Shown here piece after piece: positions 59,560 to 64,000 of a stretch of 64,000 nucleotides of DNA. The DNA comes from Isoetes taiwanensis. Taxonomy: Eukaryota; Streptophyta; Lycopodiopsida; Isoetales; Isoetaceae. The notes under the pieces are model-generated. The model saw nothing but the letters and a program-made list of their open reading frames with translations, was not told where the DNA came from and searched no databases. Position 1 is the first letter of the stretch. Every line of letters starts with the position of its first letter. Location of the stretch: the NCBI GenBank assembly GCA_021234155.1, contig JAJEKV010000030.1, positions 13,506,381-13,570,380 of the forward strand, given 5' to 3'. The translations under genes were made by a program, and so were the position numbers.

Positions 59560-59797
59560 GTATTGTTCCTCAGTGGGTCCTTGATTAGTCCAGTTGGATG
59601 GCTCATCATCAATTGTGTTTTCTAGAACCAGTAAATGAAGTGAGCAGTAAGCCATGAAATCTGCTCCATATTGGGGACCAAATAATACAACCCATCCTTT
59701 TAATCTCAAGTGGGAATATGCTTTGTAATGCTCCACAAAATGGTCATTCAATGTTTGCATGACCATCCAAGCACTCTCACCTGTGAGTTTTGCATAG
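59560..59797 (-). pseudogene. Exon of tRNA-splicing endonuclease subunit Sen2, probably broken
   Basis: On the minus strand, after an ACTCACAG acceptor near 59789, the frame reads ESAWMVMQTLNDHFVEHYKA, then YSHLRLKGWVVLFGPQYGAD and FMAYCSLHLL. This follows plant Sen2, the catalytic subunit of the endonuclease that removes introns from pre-tRNAs (YKAYSHLR, then NW-V-RSG-QYG-DF--YR). The Tyr of QYG is present. The Arg/Ser-Gly and the downstream YRHHP-x-x-HSE with the catalytic His are altered (LFG; YCSLH), so activity would be lost. Neighbouring exons were not recognised. Confidence 0.65.
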
Positions 59798-60440
59798 CCC
59801 TGTTTGCCGCATTAGATAGATTGAATCCATATTATAAACTTCAAATCTTGAAATATCATACACGTGTATGACAAGATGACAAAAGTTCTTCCAGGTTTGC
59901 CTTTTTTGCATCCCTTGCACATAATGAGTTTTGCAGTAAAGTCTATCTCTCATACCAGATGGAACCGATGCCATAACAGGCTCTACCCTCCTTTTATACT
60001 GCCATCTTATTATCAAAGTCAGTGAACACAACTTTTAAGAGTCCCAAGTTTATGTTGAGATAACAGTGAAATTATACATTTTTTATGTGGCGCTTATTGT
60101 CCCAGAGTTGTACATAAACAAAATCCGGCCTCAACCATATGACACTAGAATGCTAACTAGCAATCTGCTTACTTTTAGCCCCTTTTTTTCTGCTGCTTCA
60201 ACAACTCCAACTCTGTATCAAGATCTGGCAGGACTAAATCAACAGACAAACTTTTTCTTGGAGGTGATCTACAGGTTGATTTTGTATCCTGCTCAAGTGC
60301 TTGGTCTGCTGATCCCATCTCCATGATAGTGAAATTCAACTGCACTTCTTGAGCATTTAAATTTCTTGCTCCTTCTACACAGATTTCACACCCATCAAAA
60401 TCCTCTTTATGGAAATTACTGAAACATAAATGCACTAATA
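59798..60440 (-). other. Unassigned minus-strand ORFs
   Basis: 60435-60175 encodes EDFDGCEICVEGARNLNAQE, then SPPRKSLSVDLVLPDLDTEL, with exon-like composition. 60031-59777 encodes a basic stretch (VEPVMASVPSGMRDRLYCKT). Their relation to the Sen2-like exon is unknown. Confidence 0.3.
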
Positions 60441-60519
60441 CTTCCTCATATCTCTAAGTAAGAGACAAGCTTGCTTGGTGATGCTACCCGTGTCAGTAGA
60501 ATAGGAGTATGAAGGCATC

Positions 60520-60680
60520 AACATAAGAAATTGTAAATGTAAATCTAAGTGTACCACTATAAATATAAATGCACAGGTAAATGTAAATGTAAACATAAAT
60601 GCGGCACCTGTATTATATAGTTTGAATATAAATATTTACATTATCATGTACCAAATTTACATTTTTTTATGTATTTTGTT
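60520..60680. repeat. TAAATG/TAAATATA low-complexity stretch
   Basis: Repeated 'aaatgtaaat' and 'ataaatgcac'-like words, AT-rich. Confidence 0.6.
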
Positions 60681-60827
60681 ATTAGAAATCTCATATGTAA
60701 TTCCATGTAAAATATTCGCATAGTTTTACATATTTCCATGATGTGTGCATAATATTTACATCCTCTGTCAAAATAATCATCACACAACTACAGATAAACC
60801 TACAATTACAATTACCCTTCCTTCTCC

Positions 60828-61272
60828 TGTGGAAACCCTTCCCAATTTCCATCATGCAAGGAAATCGGGAAGGGTTTCCACTCAAAATTTGAATTTTGAT
60901 CAAATTTTGAGTGGACGCGCCGATGTCGGGCTTTAATGTGGAAAGCCCGTGAGCCATAAAGGCTCAAAGGCTCATGTGTAAATATTTAAAAAATAATAAT
61001 TTTGTGGAAACCCTTAGGCTTTCACGGAAACCCTTCCGGCTTTCAATATGGAAACCCTTCGGCTTTCCATGGAAACCCTTTAGGGTTTTAGTGGAAACCC
61101 TTTGGGGTTTTCAACGAAAATCGAGGAAGGGTTTCCATGGAAACTTCCGGTTTATTGAAAACCAGGAAGGGTTTCCACTAAAACCCGGAAGGGTTTCCAT
61201 GGAAAGCCGGAAGGGTTTCCATGGAAACCCGGAAGGGTTTCCATTAAAACCCGGAAGGGTTTCCGTGGGAGG
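60828..61272. repeat. GGAAACCC/GGGTTTCC palindromic array
   Basis: 'ggaaaccctt' and its complement 'aagggtttcc' alternate over some 440 bp in units of about 20-30 bp. Examples are 'ccggaagggtttccatgg' near 61195-61240 and 'ggaaacccttcggctttcc' near 61050. Neighbouring units can pair with each other as long hairpins. It also gives spurious ORFs rich in GNPSGFPW/KPFRLS. Confidence 0.9.
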
Positions 61273-61713
61273 CCAACCCAAATCGGGCGTACTTAGAACC
61301 ATCGTACATGGAGGGTAGAAATGGAAATCGAAAGATCAAAGGTACATAAAAAAGATGATGTGAAACATCAAATGTAAAAATACTTACAATTACATTAGAT
61401 AAAACATAAAGTGCAACAAAGACATGCAATTACATCAATGACATATAAAAGCAAGAATAGCTACATTAGAATACAGGACTACATTAAAGAAGAAATATTT
61501 TAAAAGCAGGAATTTCTGGCAATCCCAAAATTATGCCTTACATCTTATGGCCAGATGCACTCCTCCACACATGGTTACCAATGGTGAGTCTATAGCTGAA
61601 GCACAAGATGTAGTATGGGTGGCTACAAAGTGGTGTAACTACTGTACATCTATTAAGCCCTTCACCACAGTTTGTGCAACACTGTTCATATGAATTCTCT
61701 CCATCCCTAACTT

Positions 61714-62600
61714 CTACTGGAGTAGGCTGCAGGCAAAGAACCCTTGAGTCTGCATAAACATAAGTAGCTCCTTCACATTCTTCTCATATGACAGCTCCAT
61801 CTGCCCTCTTGATAAAGCCCCTATTTCCATATTGATGTCTTCAATCTGTTTCTTAATCTCAATCATCGAGTCTTCCAAGTCTGCCAAGCGCTCTTTAATT
61901 TCTGCAATTTCATTCTTGGAGAAGGAAGCTATGGTCTCCACAACAGATGGATCCATATGCTTGGTGTTTTCCATAGGCTTCTTGATGCTCTTTTCCTTCA
62001 TTTCAAGGCCTGTCTTCAAATCTTCGACTTCCCCTTGCAATTTATAAAATTGTTACTGCAAGTTTTTCCTGTCATCCTCCAACACTTGTAGCTTACTGGT
62101 TAGTGCTTCCTACCCTTCTGCCCTCTTTTCCAATATTTGCTGCACAAGAGAAGTTTGCTCTATTGAATACCTAAGAGCAGCAGGCCTCTGCTTGAACCTC
62201 ATAAGATTTGAAGATTTGACAGTGTTCAACTCTGTCAAATTTGCCCCACTGTTGGATTCATCAGTTTTTGCTGTCTTGTTGTGAAATGCAACACCATCAC
62301 ATAGCTCATCCCAAGCTACACTGATTCCCGACCTGTCCATGGCAAAAGCCCTTGCAAAGTAGACGGGGATGTGATGATTTGCCACATCTTTCTCGCCAAA
62401 AATCTCCTCATATCTTGCAAAAAAATCTCTCTCCACCATCCTTAATCTTTTCTTCCCTGTACCCTCTCTGCGTTGAACCCTCTTCCTTCCATACCCTTTC
62501 CACTATCTTGTGCCATTCTGGACTGGCAACTAAATAACTATGAAATCTTGCATTGGTGGCACAAGCCCGTAGCAAAAACCTAAAAAAACATGATGCATGA
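61714..62600 (-). pseudogene. Coiled-coil protein with in-frame stops, unassigned
   Basis: One minus-strand frame from 62439 to 61714 is open apart from a TAG and a TAA (about 62113 and 62051). The N-terminal half has RDFFARYEEIFGEKDVANHH and VYFARAFAMDRSGIS. The second half is a typical long coiled coil (SKLQVLEDDRKN, FSKNEIAEIKERLADLEDSM, QIEDINMEIGALSRGQMEL). Upstream at 62600-62440, in a shifted frame, SPEWHKIVERVWKEEGS may belong to an earlier exon whose start would fall inside the right-hand direct repeat. Family not recognised; it may be a transposon gene or a host gene fragment. Confidence 0.5.
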
Positions 62601-63129
62601 CAGAAATTAGTAAAAAAAAAACACTCATTATGACGAAAATCAAACATAAAACTAAAGCCTAACCTTCTTAGAGTGCAGTACCAGCAACATTGGCATGAAA
62701 AAACATCAGCTAAGGCCTGGAGCCACAGCAAAACATCCCCGCAATAGTCAGCCACGAAACAGAAACAGAAACAGAAATAGAAAGATAAAGTTTTTGTTCT
62801 ATGCCTTGTAACAATTTTAGCCACGTGTCGTTGTCCCATTCGTTGAATGGGACTTTAGTTACTTCCGTGTTATGCTGACTTTTTTTTTTGCTAACATTCC
62901 CGGCGTGAAAAATGCTGACATGCGTAAGCGCAGAGGCATTTGAGAGAATCTTGTTTTGTTATTCTAGTGGGAGAGATTAGTCTCGTAACACCATGGGATG
63001 GTGTCTTCTTGTGATGGGCGAGCATAATTATAGTGAAAGAGATCGTAACATGCTCATGGAAGACCACTCATGGAAGACCACTCGAGAGGATCCTAATAAT
63101 GTGTTTGTGGTGTGTTGTTGACACCACCA
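62541..63129. repeat. ~590-bp direct repeat, right copy
   Basis: Partner of 58673-59241, 3.87 kb away. Differences are scattered substitutions and small indels, so the duplication is not recent. Confidence 0.88.
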
Positions 63130-64000
63130 TAAGAGGGTAGGATGGATTTCCCCATAATATCCGAATGCCCAGTTGATTGGGCTGGAGTATGTTAAGAACG
63201 GTACACCCGATTAAGTTCTGCAATTGTTGTTTGGGCATGGAATAACCTAAGATTTTGTAAGGTTTAGGGCAGTATTCGTATGGCAAAATAGTATTTTGCT
63301 GATGTCAGTAAATGGGTTTTGAGTTTCCTAATGTGTTTGGAATTTTTTCTTGTTATAGCTCTATCTTTTAGTGAAAAGTAGGTTCTTGCCGTTTCGTGGG
63401 CGATGGCTTCGTGGGCGCGTGGAGGTGGCGGAGCAGAGCAGGGGCAGTTTCGCATACAACATGGTATGGCGAAGTTCTTTCGATGGGCGGCTCCTTGGCG
63501 ATGGGAGGGTTTATTTCGCAGATGGGCGGCTGCTTGGCGATGGCAGAGTTCAGGGGCCATAACCCACTGGCGGAGTTAATCTGGCAGCGGCATATTCAAC
63601 ACAGTTAATCTGGCAGCGGTTAATGTGGAGTTAATCTGGCAGGGTTCAGGGCACAGAGGCAGAAGCAGTCATGCAAAATCCGACAGGGCACAGCCAAAAG
63701 CATCTTCGGTGTGTGTTTCTTTCTTCACAAACATTCTCATTTTGGTTTTTGCAGAGGTTTAGGTGCAATAAGTTCTGGAGTATGGCTTTTGTGTGGCAGT
63801 GGGAGTTTCCGCCATAACCGAAATCTTCAATCCGATCTGCTTGCTCTGATTAAGCCATTTTTTCCTTAAGTCGTATTCCTTCAGCTGCTTAGATGCTCTT
63901 GGAGGCATGCCAGCCTCAGGAAGAGCCCCTGTTGCAGAGTGTGCTTCTATTTGGCTTCAACAGGTTATGTCTTAAGGTTTTCATCTTGAGGTTTTCTGGA
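63130..64000. other. Right end of window, no gene recognised
   Basis: 63390-63600 is GC-rich with overlapping short plus-strand ORFs whose peptide repeats (RLLGDGRV) reflect a short tandem repeat. 63700-64000 shows no supported gene, though the window may cut one. Confidence 0.4.
63478..63645. repeat. Short tandem repeats
   Basis: 'gatgggcggctccttggcga' recurs about 39-40 bp later as 'gatgggcggctgcttggcga'. Downstream, 'gttaatctggcagcgg' occurs three times between 63573 and 63640. Confidence 0.85.

Noticed and set aside
60828-61272. Telomere-like repeat or CRISPR-like array
   Set aside because: The unit is GGAAACCC/GGGTTTCC with alternating orientation, not TTTAGGG, and there are no spacers. 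CRISPR does not occur in plant nuclei.
60974-61318. 114-codon ORF in the palindromic array as a gene
   Set aside because: The peptide is a translation of the repeat units (KPFRLS, GNPEGFPLKPGRVS) and appears on both strands.
58673-63129. Calling the direct repeats definite LTRs
   Set aside because: Flanking 5-mers differ, and no primer binding site, polypurine tract or pol domain is seen. Listed as repeats only.

Overview
The window is nuclear DNA of a land plant, most likely a seed plant and possibly a gymnosperm (lineage is inference, low confidence). The signs are a spliced plant gene for the first enzyme of N-glycan assembly, a plant-type acireductone dioxygenase copy, long AT-rich intergenic DNA, and many mobile elements: a chromodomain-bearing Ty3/gypsy LTR retrotransposon, a PIF/Harbinger DNA transposon with its two classic genes, LINE tails and gypsy remnants. 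Only one gene looks intact: GPT/ALG7 on the minus strand (16134-19137), whose 11 exons join with consistent phase into 424 codons.

Layout. 1-15.2 kb: decayed repeats. There are remnants of a large unidentified transposon protein on both strands (2.1-4.9 and 10.0-11.5 kb). Between them are four successive small units (6.1, 7.05, 8.36, 9.2 kb), each a TATA box, a short leader and an ORF starting MASS/MAST. Two ~570-bp direct repeats follow (12.66 and 14.61 kb). 15.4-24.6 kb: the GPT gene, a lone BUD23-like methyltransferase exon, a poorly identified spliced gene, a broken penta-EF-hand exon, and two inverted copies of a GC-rich palindrome about 4.8 kb apart. 24.7-28.7 kb: a PIF/Harbinger element with both terminal inverted repeats, TAA target duplications, a trihelix/Myb-like ORF and a broken transposase. 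29.6 kb: a mitochondrial-carrier exon fragment.

31469-44644: a 13.2-kb LTR retrotransposon with ATTGA target duplications, ~1.63-kb LTRs, an initiator-Met-type primer binding site, gag with zinc knuckle, protease, reverse transcriptase, RNase H, integrase with GPY/F module and chromodomain, and a polypurine tract. About 5 kb of extra sequence lies between the primer site and gag. It contains a recognisable histone H3 fold, which I consider the most interesting observation in the window: a chromodomain retroelement that seems to carry its own H3-like gene.

44.7-64 kb: AT-rich intergenic DNA with short tandem repeats, an intronless acireductone dioxygenase copy broken by one in-frame TGA (49933-50553), a repeat array behind it, gypsy and LINE remnants (56.2-57.6 kb), and a block bounded by ~580-bp direct repeats (58.67 and 62.54 kb). 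That block holds a tRNA-splicing-endonuclease Sen2-like exon, a palindromic GGAAACCC array and a coiled-coil ORF with stops.

Many transposon reading frames are shifted by 1-4 base differences concentrated in GC-rich, CG-containing stretches, while AT-rich stretches of the two LTRs are identical. This could be real decay, but it could also be consensus error in methylated repeats, so transposon frameshifts should be treated with caution. Apart from GPT, which would act in the ER membrane, no set of genes here forms an operon-like or pathway unit.
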